In this document: positions 53,122 through 61,327 of the stretch, piece by piece
Layout: every line of letters begins with the position of its first letter
Numbering within the stretch: the first letter of the stretch is position 1
Source of the DNA: Burkholderia sp. TSV86
GTDB taxonomy: Bacteria > Pseudomonadota > Gammaproteobacteria > Burkholderiales > Burkholderiaceae
Direction: 5' to 3'
Length of the DNA: 64,000 bases
NCBI RefSeq assembly: GCF_001522865.1
Contig: NZ_LOWB01000070.1
Location: forward strand, 62,001-126,000
The notes under the pieces: generated by a model
Told to the model about the DNA's origin: nothing
What the model saw: only the letters and a program-made list of their open reading frames with translations
Databases searched by the model: none
Program-made: the position numbers and the translations under genes

Positions 53122-54891
53122 ATGCGCCTGAAGAAGAAATCGACCTCGTCCTCCGATCCGTACCTCGCCGTCGCCAAAAACCCGATGCTGGCATCGAGCC
53201 TGCCGATGTGGCGCTCGAAACTTGTCGTGATCCTGGTCTTTGCCGGGTTCGCCGCGCTGATCGGCCGCGCGTTCTGGGTCCAAGTCGCCAACCAGGATTT
53301 CTATGTCGGACAAGGCCAGAAACGCTATCAGCGGACCATCGAGCTGGGCGCGATGCGCGGCAGCATCGTCGATCGCAACGGCGCGCTGCTCGCCGTGAGC
53401 CTGACGACCTATGAAATCTGGGCGAATCCCAAGCAGGTCGACGAAGCCGCTTACGCGCCGCTCGCGAAGCTGCTCGACATGCCGCTCGCCGAAGTGCGGC
53501 GGCGGCTGACGAGCGAGCGCTCGTTCGTGCTGCTCAAACGCCAAATCGATCCGGAAACGGCTGCCCGGATCGAGAAACTCGACGTCGACGGCATCACACA
53601 AATCGCCGATTCGAAGCGCTTCTATCCGGAAGGCGAATCGGCCGCGCACGTCGTCGGCTTCACGAACATCGAGGATCGCGGGCAAGAAGGCGTCGAGCTT
53701 GCCGCGAACGCACGCCTGTCCGGCACCGCGGGCGAGCGCCAGGTGATTCGCGACCGGCTCGGCCGGATCATTTCCGATACCCGTCCGCTCGTGCCGGCGC
53801 AGCACGGCGCGACGATCGAGCTGACGATCGACCGCCGCATCCAGCAACTCGCATATGCGCAACTGAAGTCGGCCGTTATCGCGAACCACGCGCAAGGCGG
53901 CAGCGTCGTCGTGCTGGACGCGAAAAACGGCGAGATCCTCGCGCTCGCGAACTATCCGACGTTCGATCCGAACGATCGCGCGCGCCTGACCGGTCAGCAA
54001 TTGCGCAATCGCGCGGTAATCGACACGTTCGAGCCTGGCTCGACGATCAAGCCGCTCGTCGTCGCACTGTCGATCGACGCGGGCAAAGTGCGGCCGCAAA
54101 CGGTGATCGATACGTCGCCCGGCTCGTACAGGATCGGGCCCGCCGTAATTCACGACACGTCGAACCACGGCGCGATCACCGTCGCACAGGCGTTACAGAT
54201 GTCGAGCAACATTGCGCTCGCGAAGCTCGCGCTCAACCTGCCTGCGGAGACGATCTGGAACAAGTATCAGGAATACGGAATCGGCCGCGCGCCGGAGCTG
54301 ACGTTTCCAGGCGTCGCATCGGGCCGGCTGCGCCCGTACAAGCGCTGGCGGCCGATCGAGCAGGCGACGATGGCTTACGGCTACGGGCTGTCGACGTCGC
54401 TGCTGCAAATCGCGCAGGTCTACACCGCGTATGCGGGCGACGGCACGTTGCATCCGGTGTCGCTGCTGAAGACGTCGGCCGATGCGCAACCCGACGCCGC
54501 GCACCGCGGCCATCGCGTGGCATCGCCCGCCACCGCGGCCGCGATCCGCTCGATGCTTGAAATGGCGGTCGGCCAGGGCGGAACTGGACGCGCGGCGCGT
54601 GTCGACGGCTACCGGATCGGTGGCAAGACGGGGACGGCGCGCAAGCAAGTCGGCGCGTCGTATGCGAAGGGCAAATACCGCGCGCTGTTCGCCGGCATGG
54701 CGCCGATGAGCGACCCGCGCCTGATCGTCGCGGTGATGATCGACGAGCCGAGCGGCAAAGGCTATTACGGCGGGACGGTCGCCGGTCCGGTGTTTTCTTC
54801 GGTGACGAGCGGCTCGCTGCAATTGCTCGGCGTGCCGCCGGACGCGCCGGCCGGCAACGACAAAGCAGCATCCGGAAAACCGAAGGCGTAA
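53122..54891 (+). CDS. Class B penicillin-binding protein, FtsI/PBP3-like D,D-transpeptidase outside the dcw cluster
   Basis: A 589-residue membrane-anchored transpeptidase. A short cytoplasmic tail and TM helix (about 33-52) precede the non-penicillin-binding pedestal (RGSIVDRNGALLAVS is box 1). The transpeptidase domain has S307-T-I-K310 (GSTIKP), S361-S-N363 and K502-T-G504 (GGKTGT), a full active site. It resembles FtsI but has no mraW/ftsL/murE neighbours, so it is an extra copy. Burkholderia species carry such additional PBP3-type genes, targets of ceftazidime. Role: septal or condition-specific peptidoglycan synthesis (inference). Confidence 0.92.
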   Translation: MRLKKKSTSSSDPYLAVAKNPMLASSLPMWRSKLVVILVFAGFAALIGRAFWVQVANQDFYVGQGQKRYQRTIELGAMRGSIVDRNGALLAVSLTTYEIWANPKQVDEAAYAPLAKLLDMPLAEVRRRLTSERSFVLLKRQIDPETAARIEKLDVDGITQIADSKRFYPEGESAAHVVGFTNIEDRGQEGVELAANARLSGTAGERQVIRDRLGRIISDTRPLVPAQHGATIELTIDRRIQQLAYAQLKSAVIANHAQGGSVVVLDAKNGEILALANYPTFDPNDRARLTGQQLRNRAVIDTFEPGSTIKPLVVALSIDAGKVRPQTVIDTSPGSYRIGPAVIHDTSNHGAITVAQALQMSSNIALAKLALNLPAETIWNKYQEYGIGRAPELTFPGVASGRLRPYKRWRPIEQATMAYGYGLSTSLLQIAQVYTAYAGDGTLHPVSLLKTSADAQPDAAHRGHRVASPATAAAIRSMLEMAVGQGGTGRAARVDGYRIGGKTGTARKQVGASYAKGKYRALFAGMAPMSDPRLIVAVMIDEPSGKGYYGGTVAGPVFSSVTSGSLQLLGVPPDAPAGNDKAASGKPKA

Positions 54892-54953
54892 CCTCGGCCG
54901 GCGCGCGGCGCATCCGCCAGATCGCACCGCCGCATTGACTGGGCCATCGGACG

Positions 54954-55427
54954 TCAGCCGATCCGCTTCGCGAAAAACGTCATCGCCTGCGGATCGTGCG
55001 CGTCGCCGATCGTCGCGAGTTCCGCATAGCCGCATCGAAGATAAAATCCGGGCGCTTGAAACCGGTACGTATGCAGCCACACGTGCGACACACCCTTCTC
55101 GCGCGCCCACGCCTCGGCGTGCCGCAGCAGCCGCTCGCCGACACCGCGCCCCCTGAAGCATTTATCGACGTGGATCAAATCGACGTAGAGCCGGCCATAC
55201 AACAGACTGCCGGTTATGCCGCCGGCCACGGCTCCATCCGTGCCGACGAGCGCGGCGACTTCGAGCGTGCATTCGTCGTGCGGCCGGCCCCCGTCAGCCG
55301 CATCGCACTTCAAACGCTCGAGCAGCCGCGCGCGCAAGCCCACGCTCGAACCGTCCACGAGCCGCACGGCGACGCCCGCGTCTTGCGCCGCCGCCACAAG
55401 CGTCACCCATGCGCCAGGCGGCTTCAC
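54954..55427 (-). CDS. GNAT-family N-acetyltransferase, last gene of the cyclitol operon
   Basis: A 157-residue GNAT. Motif A with the acetyl-CoA P-loop is DLIHVDKCFRGRGVGERLLRHAEAWAREKG (RGxGVG), followed by the motif B strand HVWLHTYRFQAPGFYLRCGYAEL. The ATG overlaps the aminotransferase stop by 4 bp, so the two are coupled. In this operon it could acetylate the amino-cyclitol made by the preceding enzymes, either as the final tailoring step or as self-protection; this is inferred from context. An in-trans housekeeping role is the alternative. Confidence 0.88.
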   Translation of the reverse strand: MKPPGAWVTLVAAAQDAGVAVRLVDGSSVGLRARLLERLKCDAADGGRPHDECTLEVAALVGTDGAVAGGITGSLLYGRLYVDLIHVDKCFRGRGVGERLLRHAEAWAREKGVSHVWLHTYRFQAPGFYLRCGYAELATIGDAHDPQAMTFFAKRIG

Positions 55428-56656
55428 GATGCCGAAAGAATCGCGTCGCGAAGCGTGCGCGCACGCGCGTCGATCGTCTCGTCGTCATCCTGGACCGAGA
55501 TCCCGAAGCCCGCGCCGAGGTATCGGTCCGACACGCCGATCGATATGCCGACCGAGCGACTGAGCAGATCGTCGGTCCGGGTAAGCGAAGGAAATGTGCC
55601 GAGCGCCGGATCGCCCGCGTAATGCCGATGAAACACCGCCGACGATTTCCCGCGATCGCCAAGCCGATGCAATTGCGACATATTCCGGTAGTAATGCCGG
55701 CCCGAATCGTCGAGCGTCTTCGAACCGAGCGTCGTGGCGAGGCGCTGCGCCTGCTCGCGTTCCGCGCAGGTCAGCACCAGCACCGTCGCGCAATCGCCCG
55801 CTTCGTCGTTCAATCGGCGCGGCCGGATCGGGCAGCCGCCCGGCAGCGCGAGCCGGCTTAGCAGCGCCGATTTCGCGCGGCGCGTCGCGGCGAGCACCCG
55901 ATCGAGCTTCGCGATCTGCGCGACCGCCACCGCGCCGGCAAGCTCCGCCATGCGCAGATTGAGCCCGAACAGGATATCGCCGTCGCCGGTGTCGCGGCGC
56001 AGCGGGAACCAACCCTGATCCTGAAACGCGTATGCACGCTGGTACAAATGCGGATCGTCGGTGATGACGAGCCCGCCTTCGCCCGACGTGATCACCTTGA
56101 ACGGATTCAGCGAGAATGCGCCGATATCGCCGTGCGCGCCCAACCGCCGCCCCTGAAAACTGCCGCCGCACGCCTGCGCGACATCCTCGACGATCTTCAG
56201 CCCGTGACGCCGCGCGAGCGCGCCTAGCGCATGCATGTCGCACGCCGCGCCGAGCATGTGAACCGGCATGATCGCCTTTGTCTTGCTCGTGATCTTGCGT
56301 TCGACGTCAGCCGGATCGATCGTCAGCGTATCGTCGATTTCCGCGAGCACGGGCGTCGCGCCGCTCAGCACGATGCTGCCGATCGACGCGACGAACGTGT
56401 ACCCCGGCACGATCACCTCGTCTCCCGGTCCGACGCCAAGCGCGGCGAGACTCGTGATCAGCGCGGACGTCCCGCTGTTGACGGCGATCGCATGCCGCAC
56501 GCCGGCAAGCGACGCGAATGCCTCTTCGGTCTGCCGGACGAACGACGTGAAGTTCGGCACGTCGTATGCGAAACGCGTCAGGCCCCACGTATCGAGCACT
56601 TGGTTGACGTTGTCCCGCTCTTCGTCGCCCAAAAAGGAATATCCCGGTCCTGCCAT
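55424..56656 (-). CDS. DegT/DnrJ/EryC1/StrS-family PLP aminotransferase
   Basis: A 410-residue PLP enzyme of the sugar/cyclitol aminotransferase family. PLP-binding features: SGTSALITSLAALGVGPGDEVIVPGYTFVAS near the N-terminus, D158 (VEDVAQACGG) facing the pyridine nitrogen, and K187 in FSLNPFKVITSGEGG. The FxxxKxxTSGEGG form is nearer the AHBA-synthase/StsC-like side than the classical HPTKN form. AGGAG lies upstream of ATG 56656. It follows the GMC oxidoreductase by 31 bp and overlaps the GNAT gene. Expected role: transamination of an oxidised (keto) cyclitol. Confidence 0.9.
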   Translation of the reverse strand: MAGPGYSFLGDEERDNVNQVLDTWGLTRFAYDVPNFTSFVRQTEEAFASLAGVRHAIAVNSGTSALITSLAALGVGPGDEVIVPGYTFVASIGSIVLSGATPVLAEIDDTLTIDPADVERKITSKTKAIMPVHMLGAACDMHALGALARRHGLKIVEDVAQACGGSFQGRRLGAHGDIGAFSLNPFKVITSGEGGLVITDDPHLYQRAYAFQDQGWFPLRRDTGDGDILFGLNLRMAELAGAVAVAQIAKLDRVLAATRRAKSALLSRLALPGGCPIRPRRLNDEAGDCATVLVLTCAEREQAQRLATTLGSKTLDDSGRHYYRNMSQLHRLGDRGKSSAVFHRHYAGDPALGTFPSLTRTDDLLSRSVGISIGVSDRYLGAGFGISVQDDDETIDARARTLRDAILSAS

Positions 56657-56687
56657 GTCGTTAGCTCCTCTAATGATGGAATGGGGT

Positions 56688-58196
56688 TCAGCCGCCGGCC
56701 AGCGATTCGGCCGCGAGCATCGCGAGCGCCATGATCGGCGCGCACGTGTTCGCCCTCGTGATCGACGGAATCACCGATCCGTCGACGATCCTGACGTTGT
56801 CCAGGCCGATGACCTTGAAGTCCGGCGCGACCACCGCGTCGGCGCCGCGCCCCGCCTTGCAGGTGCCGACCGGATGAAATTGCGTGTGCGCGTGCGCGCG
56901 GCAGAAGCGCCGGATCGCGTCGCCCTCCCGCAATCGGTCGAAATCCATGCCCGTCGTGCCGGCAAGCGCCGACAACCGCGGATGGCCGACGATCTCGCGG
57001 CAGATCGACACGCCGCTGGCGAGCACCGCGAGATCGCGCTCGTCGCTCAGATAAGCGGGATCGATACTGATTCGCAGCCGGCCCGCCACACGCCGGATAC
57101 CAACCCGGCAGCGGCTCGCCGGCAAGCCGACCGACGGCCCAAGCGAAAATCCGCCGCCGATGTCGCCGCCGCGGCTCAAGCCGATGATCGGCGCGAACGC
57201 AAGCTGCGTCGACGACTGCTCGGCCGATGCCGGCGTATTCAGAAAACCGCCGACTTCACCGAGATTCGACGTGCGCGCAACGGGCGCGCTGGTGAGCGAC
57301 CGGACGGACAACGTCACCTGCACGTGATCGTGCAAATTCGCGCCGACACCTTCGAGCGCATGCGCGATCGGAATGTCCGCCGCGCGCAACGCGCACGCGG
57401 GACCAACGCCCGAGCGCAACAGAATGGCGGGCGAGCCGATCGTGCCCGCACACAGAATCGCCTCGCGTTCAACGCGGACCGGCTGCGCGCCGTCCATGCA
57501 CTCGACGATCACTTGCCGCGCGCTGCGGCGGTCGAATCCCAGCCGCTCGACCCGGCAATGCGTGAGCATCGTGAAATTCGGCCGCGCCAACGCTCTTGCC
57601 AGGCAAGTCCGCGCGGGAAACGAACGCAAGCCGCCGCGCTGCATCACGTGGTATCGGCCCACTCCCGGCCGCGCGCACACGTCGACCATCTCGCGGCACG
57701 GCAAGCCGAGCGTCTGCGCGACATCGAGGAATGCTTCGCAGAAAGGATGCAACGACGTCGGCCGCTCGACCGACACGATCTCGCCGCTCCGTTGCTCGAA
57801 CCGCTCGAAAAAGCGCTGCAGGCTCGCCCAACCCCACGAAGGCGCAACCTCGTCCGCCCAGCGCGCGAAATCACCCGGATGGCCGCGAACGTACACCATC
57901 GCATGCATTGCCGCCGAGCCGCCGACCATCTTGCCGCGCGGCCAAGCGAGCGCGCGATTCCCGAGCGCCGGCTGCGGCTCGGTTCGATGTGCCCAATCGT
58001 GCGCCGAATCGATCAGCGCCGGCCAGCGGCTCGGCGTGAGCACGTCTTCGCAGGCTGACAGATCGTCGCCCGCCTCCAGCAACAGCACGCTCACCGAAGG
58101 ATCGCGCGACAGGCGCTCGGCGACGATGCAGCCGGCCGGTCCTGCGCCGACGATCACGTAATCGTAGACAGGCGCCACGGCGTCGTTCAGTAGCAC
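56688..58196 (-). CDS. GMC-family FAD-dependent oxidoreductase (choline dehydrogenase-like)
   Basis: A 502-residue flavoenzyme. The ADP-binding fold YDYVIVGAGPAGCIVAERL is at the N-terminus, the GMC signatures include WPRGKMVGGSAAMHAMVYVRG and the second ILCAGTIGSPAILLRSG, and the catalytic His lies in QFHPVGTCKAGRGADAVVAPDF. GTG at 58196 is the start, with GGAGG 6-7 bp upstream; it overlaps the SDR gene by 10 bp. GMC enzymes oxidise alcohols to carbonyls with FAD. Here it would supply the ketone for the aminotransferase. A choline dehydrogenase role is unlikely given the operon. Confidence 0.9.
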   Translation of the reverse strand: MLLNDAVAPVYDYVIVGAGPAGCIVAERLSRDPSVSVLLLEAGDDLSACEDVLTPSRWPALIDSAHDWAHRTEPQPALGNRALAWPRGKMVGGSAAMHAMVYVRGHPGDFARWADEVAPSWGWASLQRFFERFEQRSGEIVSVERPTSLHPFCEAFLDVAQTLGLPCREMVDVCARPGVGRYHVMQRGGLRSFPARTCLARALARPNFTMLTHCRVERLGFDRRSARQVIVECMDGAQPVRVEREAILCAGTIGSPAILLRSGVGPACALRAADIPIAHALEGVGANLHDHVQVTLSVRSLTSAPVARTSNLGEVGGFLNTPASAEQSSTQLAFAPIIGLSRGGDIGGGFSLGPSVGLPASRCRVGIRRVAGRLRISIDPAYLSDERDLAVLASGVSICREIVGHPRLSALAGTTGMDFDRLREGDAIRRFCRAHAHTQFHPVGTCKAGRGADAVVAPDFKVIGLDNVRIVDGSVIPSITRANTCAPIMALAMLAAESLAGG

Positions 58197-58930
58197 GATG
58201 CACCTCCATCTATGCCGACGATCTGGCCATTGATGAACGAAGCGCCGGACGAAAACAGGAACATCACCGTCTGCGCGACCTCGTCCTCCGTACCGATGCG
58301 CCCGAGCGGAATGCGCGACGGCCAGGCGTTCGCGTCGGCGCTGTCGACGAGGCTGCGGCGGTACATGTCCGTATCGATCGGCCCCGGCGCGATGCCGTTC
58401 ACCCTGACACCCGCCGGCCCGGCCTCGAGCGCGGCCGCTTTGGTCAGCGCCGCCCCCGCCGCCTTCGATGCCGCATAGATGCCGACGCCGGAAAATACCG
58501 TGCGGACCGCATGAATCGAATGGTTATTAACGATGACGCCCTGCCCCGCGCTCGTCATGCCGGCCAGTTGGAACCGCAAGTTCGCCCACAGGCCGAACAC
58601 GTTCGTATCGAAGCAGCGCCTCACCGCGTCGGCGTCGATCGTCGCGAGCGAGCCGGCGGCGGCAATGCCGGCATTGTTGAATGCATACGCGATGCGGTGC
58701 TGGCCGGCGAGCCGCTCGTACTCGCGCTCCAGCGCCGCGAAATTCGAAACGTCGACCTGACGGTAGAAGCACTCGCCCGGGCCTTCGGAGAGCGCATGCA
58801 CGAGCGCCTCGCCCGCGCGCGCGTCCCGCCCCCACGCATAAACGATCCAGCCGGCATGCACCGCATGACGGGCGACAGCGGCGCCGATCCCCCGCGTCCC
58901 CCCTGTAATCAGCAGAATCGGCGCCGTCAT
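58187..58930 (-). CDS. Short-chain dehydrogenase/reductase of the cyclitol operon
   Basis: A 247-residue classical SDR. The TGGTRGIG cofactor loop (about 9-16), the NNAG motif, catalytic Ser in VNNHSIHAV and YAASK (Tyr/Lys) are intact, and the C-terminus GQIVGIDGG is typical. The ATG overlaps the cyclase stop by 4 bp; the GTG of the GMC gene lies inside its end. It probably acts on a hydroxyl or keto group of the cyclitol. Whether it oxidises or reduces, and with NAD or NADP, cannot be told here. Confidence 0.9.
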   Translation of the reverse strand: MTAPILLITGGTRGIGAAVARHAVHAGWIVYAWGRDARAGEALVHALSEGPGECFYRQVDVSNFAALEREYERLAGQHRIAYAFNNAGIAAAGSLATIDADAVRRCFDTNVFGLWANLRFQLAGMTSAGQGVIVNNHSIHAVRTVFSGVGIYAASKAAGAALTKAAALEAGPAGVRVNGIAPGPIDTDMYRRSLVDSADANAWPSRIPLGRIGTEDEVAQTVMFLFSSGASFINGQIVGIDGGASCY

Positions 58931-60075
58931 GTCGCGTAGGTCTCCATGGGAAAACCCGAGCTGCGGCCCGTTGCCGAAATCCGTGACAACGCCTCGGATG
59001 CAGTGCGCATCTCGACAAGCGTCAGATCGTTGACGAATACCGCATCGCCAAGGCCGCGCATCAGAGGCAAATTCTGATTGCCGTCGCGATGAATGATCGT
59101 GTCACGTAACGCATCGGCAACGAGTTGCCCATCGCCGAAGCCGCGATGGTACAGAGGAAGCCGAAGCTTTTTCGCGATATCGAAAATCCGATCGACATCG
59201 GCTTCGGCCAACATGCCGCGCTGCCTCGACAGCAGCGCCGAATATAGACAGTCGACCGCGACGGCTTCGCCGTGCAGCAACTCGTCGATATAGGTCATCT
59301 CGATTAACGGACTGAACGAATGCCCATAGTCGACGATGCGGCGCAGATCGCGTTCCCACAGGTTCGGCTCCAGCTCTTCGGCCATCGCCATCGCCGCCAG
59401 ATGGATGATTTCCTTGACGAACGGATTCGATTCGACACCCGGCTCGAAGAATGCATGCCCATGCTCGTCAAGCAGATCGAGCAAACGGCGGCTTTTGATC
59501 AGCGCGACCTTGAATACTTCGGCCAAACCGTTCGCGACATGCCGGCCGGGCAGCGTATCGAGAAAGCCGGGACACAAATAAGTGGCGACTGCCGGATGAA
59601 ATGAGCCGAGCCTGTTTCGGTAACCAAAATGATTGACCGCCGTCTTTGCGGCAACGCTCACATCGACCATGCCAAGCAGCGTGGTCGGTACGCGAATGAA
59701 CGGAATACCGCGACGATAGAGACTGCATGCAAATCCCACCAGGTCGCAGACCACACCGCCGCCGATCACGGCCGGCGGCGAGGAACGGCGCTTCGTGCCG
59801 GACCGATTCAATATCTCCGCAATCCGCAGCGCATTGTCGATCGTCTTTTGCTCTTCATCTGCGTTGACGCAATGGCAGCGCACGCTGACCCCGGCGAAGC
59901 GAAGCGCGGCCACAAACGCGTCGGCATGCGCGCGCGGCAAACCCTGGTCGATGAAAACGCTCATCGCACCGCCATCGGCAAAAGACGCGACACCCGCCGC
60001 CATTTGTTCCAGAGAATCGTGCGATTCGATGCTGTACTCGATCTCTTGCGCCGCGCAGATTCTGATTTTCTTCAT
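58927..60075 (-). CDS. Sugar phosphate cyclase, sedoheptulose-7-phosphate type (2-epi-5-epi-valiolone synthase-like)
   Basis: A 382-residue dehydroquinate-synthase-superfamily enzyme. GGGVVCDLVGFACSLYRRGIP (105-125), RVPTTLLGMVDVSVAAKTAVNH and YRNRLGSFHP match sedoheptulose-7-phosphate cyclases; DHQS has KNMIGAF-type wording instead of the RNRLGSF here. Metal ligands E186, H252 and H268 are present. ATG 60075 with AGGGGAT upstream; a TTG at 60096 is the alternative. It opens a five-gene operon. EEVS, EVS and DDGS cannot be separated reliably by eye; the aminotransferase favours EEVS and an aminocyclitol product. Confidence 0.83.
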   Translation of the reverse strand: MKKIRICAAQEIEYSIESHDSLEQMAAGVASFADGGAMSVFIDQGLPRAHADAFVAALRFAGVSVRCHCVNADEEQKTIDNALRIAEILNRSGTKRRSSPPAVIGGGVVCDLVGFACSLYRRGIPFIRVPTTLLGMVDVSVAAKTAVNHFGYRNRLGSFHPAVATYLCPGFLDTLPGRHVANGLAEVFKVALIKSRRLLDLLDEHGHAFFEPGVESNPFVKEIIHLAAMAMAEELEPNLWERDLRRIVDYGHSFSPLIEMTYIDELLHGEAVAVDCLYSALLSRQRGMLAEADVDRIFDIAKKLRLPLYHRGFGDGQLVADALRDTIIHRDGNQNLPLMRGLGDAVFVNDLTLVEMRTASEALSRISATGRSSGFPMETYAT

Positions 60076-60728
60076 CGAAATCCCCTGCGTTTCCAAACAC
60101 CGTCATTCCCTTGAAATTCCCCTTAAATTCAAAAGGAACCAGCATTCGGGATGAGAGAAAACATCTCGACAAAATCATTCCGCCACCCCACGATAATGAC
60201 AAATATTTAAAAAATCGTCATGAAAATTTTTCGGAAATATTCAAACCACAATATGCATCGCGTATCACTTCACCATGCTCAACACACCTCATCGCAATAT
60301 TCCAGATCGATATCCGATAGTGCACATGGCCTGCACGACCACATTTTAATTGACCGAATAAATCACAAAAAAATACAAACAGAGTCTAAACACGGTCAAG
60401 AAAAAATCAAGAAAACATCACCATCAACCTATAAATCTTGGCAGGTTTACTCGGCCATTTTGTTTAAAATCCATCAATACTTATCAAATTAAAATTATTT
60501 GATTAAATTAAATTTCGAAATGCATGAATCGCCAACGGACTGTTGGCGCGGTCCGCTGCGACGGATGACTGCGGCCGATTTCCGGTTGCATACGAGCAGC
60601 TCGAACACCGGGATCGCGCCGGCGCCCGGAAGACCACCGCGATGCGGCTCCGTGGCCCGAGCGGCGTCGAAACTCTTTATCATACGAAACGCAATGAGCT
60701 GACGATGCGCGCCACTCGGGAGACGACG
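60076..60728. other. AT-rich divergent region upstream of the cyclase operon
   Basis: About 650 bp. From 60100 to 60510 the DNA is strongly AT-rich, unlike the flanking genes, and contains no supported gene; from 60520 the composition returns to GC-rich, still without a convincing frame before the ATG at 60729. It is the probable control region of the cyclase operon and a candidate silencing (H-NS/MvaT-type) target. No palindromic operator was recognised. Confidence 0.5.
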
Positions 60729-61262
60729 ATGATCCGGATTGCAATCGATATGGACGAGGTGATTGCCGACGCGTTCTCGGCAGAACTGGCCTGGTATCGA
60801 ACCACTCACCATTACGCGCTGTCGCGCACGGCTTGCATCGGCAAACCGCTCTCGGCATTCGTATCGCCCGAGCACGCGGCGATGATGGAAGCGCTGCTCG
60901 CCGACGGACGTTTTTTCGAAACGCTGCCCGTCATGCCGGGAGCGGAACACGCGCTGCGCACGCTGTCGAGCCGATTCGAACTCTTCGTGACCACCGCGGC
61001 GATGGAATATCCGAATTCGTGCGAATACAAATTCCGCTGGCTACGCCGGCATTTGCCGTTCATTGAGCCATCGAACATCGTGTTCTGCGGCGACAAAAGC
61101 ATCGTCCATGCCGATTATCTGATCGACGACAACGTTCGCCACTTTCGCCGTTTCAGCGGTCAAGGCCTGCTCTTCACCGCTCCGCACAATGCCGCTCTAG
61201 ACTGGCAGCCGCGCGTCGACGATTGGGATGCCGTCTTGCGATATTTCAGCAAGCACGGCTGA
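60729..61262 (+). CDS. 5'-nucleotidase-like HAD phosphatase (NT5C type)
   Basis: A 177-residue HAD hydrolase of the deoxyribonucleotidase (NT5C) family. The nucleophile motif is IAIDMDEVIADAF (D9, D11 by count). The helical cap, FELFVTTAAM (motif II Thr) and YLIDDNVRHF (acidic motif IV) follow. GGGAG precedes ATG 60729; the frame above is not coding-like. It is divergent from the cyclase operon, so it could dephosphorylate a pathway intermediate, but nucleotide salvage is as likely. Confidence 0.85.
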   Translation: MIRIAIDMDEVIADAFSAELAWYRTTHHYALSRTACIGKPLSAFVSPEHAAMMEALLADGRFFETLPVMPGAEHALRTLSSRFELFVTTAAMEYPNSCEYKFRWLRRHLPFIEPSNIVFCGDKSIVHADYLIDDNVRHFRRFSGQGLLFTAPHNAALDWQPRVDDWDAVLRYFSKHG

Positions 61263-61265
61263 TAC

Positions 61266-61316
61266 GCGGCTGCGGGAAGAGCCGCGCCGGTCAGACGGCA
61301 GGAGCAATTGCCGTCC
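61266..61316. terminator. Two hairpins between convergent genes
   Basis: GCGGCT (61267-61272)/AGCCGC (61281-61286) and GACGGCA (61295-61301)/TGCCGTC (61310-61316) lie between the HAD gene and the antiporter gene end. Neither has a U-run; plausible as a shared termination zone. Confidence 0.4.
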
Positions 61317-61327
61317 GATGGAGCATG

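Noticed and set aside
56268-58058. A 596-codon plus-strand frame over the DegT and GMC genes
   Set aside because: Shadow with no recognisable motif; both minus-strand genes are complete and coupled.
58927-60075. Reading the cyclase as the housekeeping 3-dehydroquinate synthase AroB
   Set aside because: The RRGIP, VDVSVAAKTAVNH and RNRLGSFHP wording and the secondary-metabolic operon differ from AroB, which would sit with aroK.
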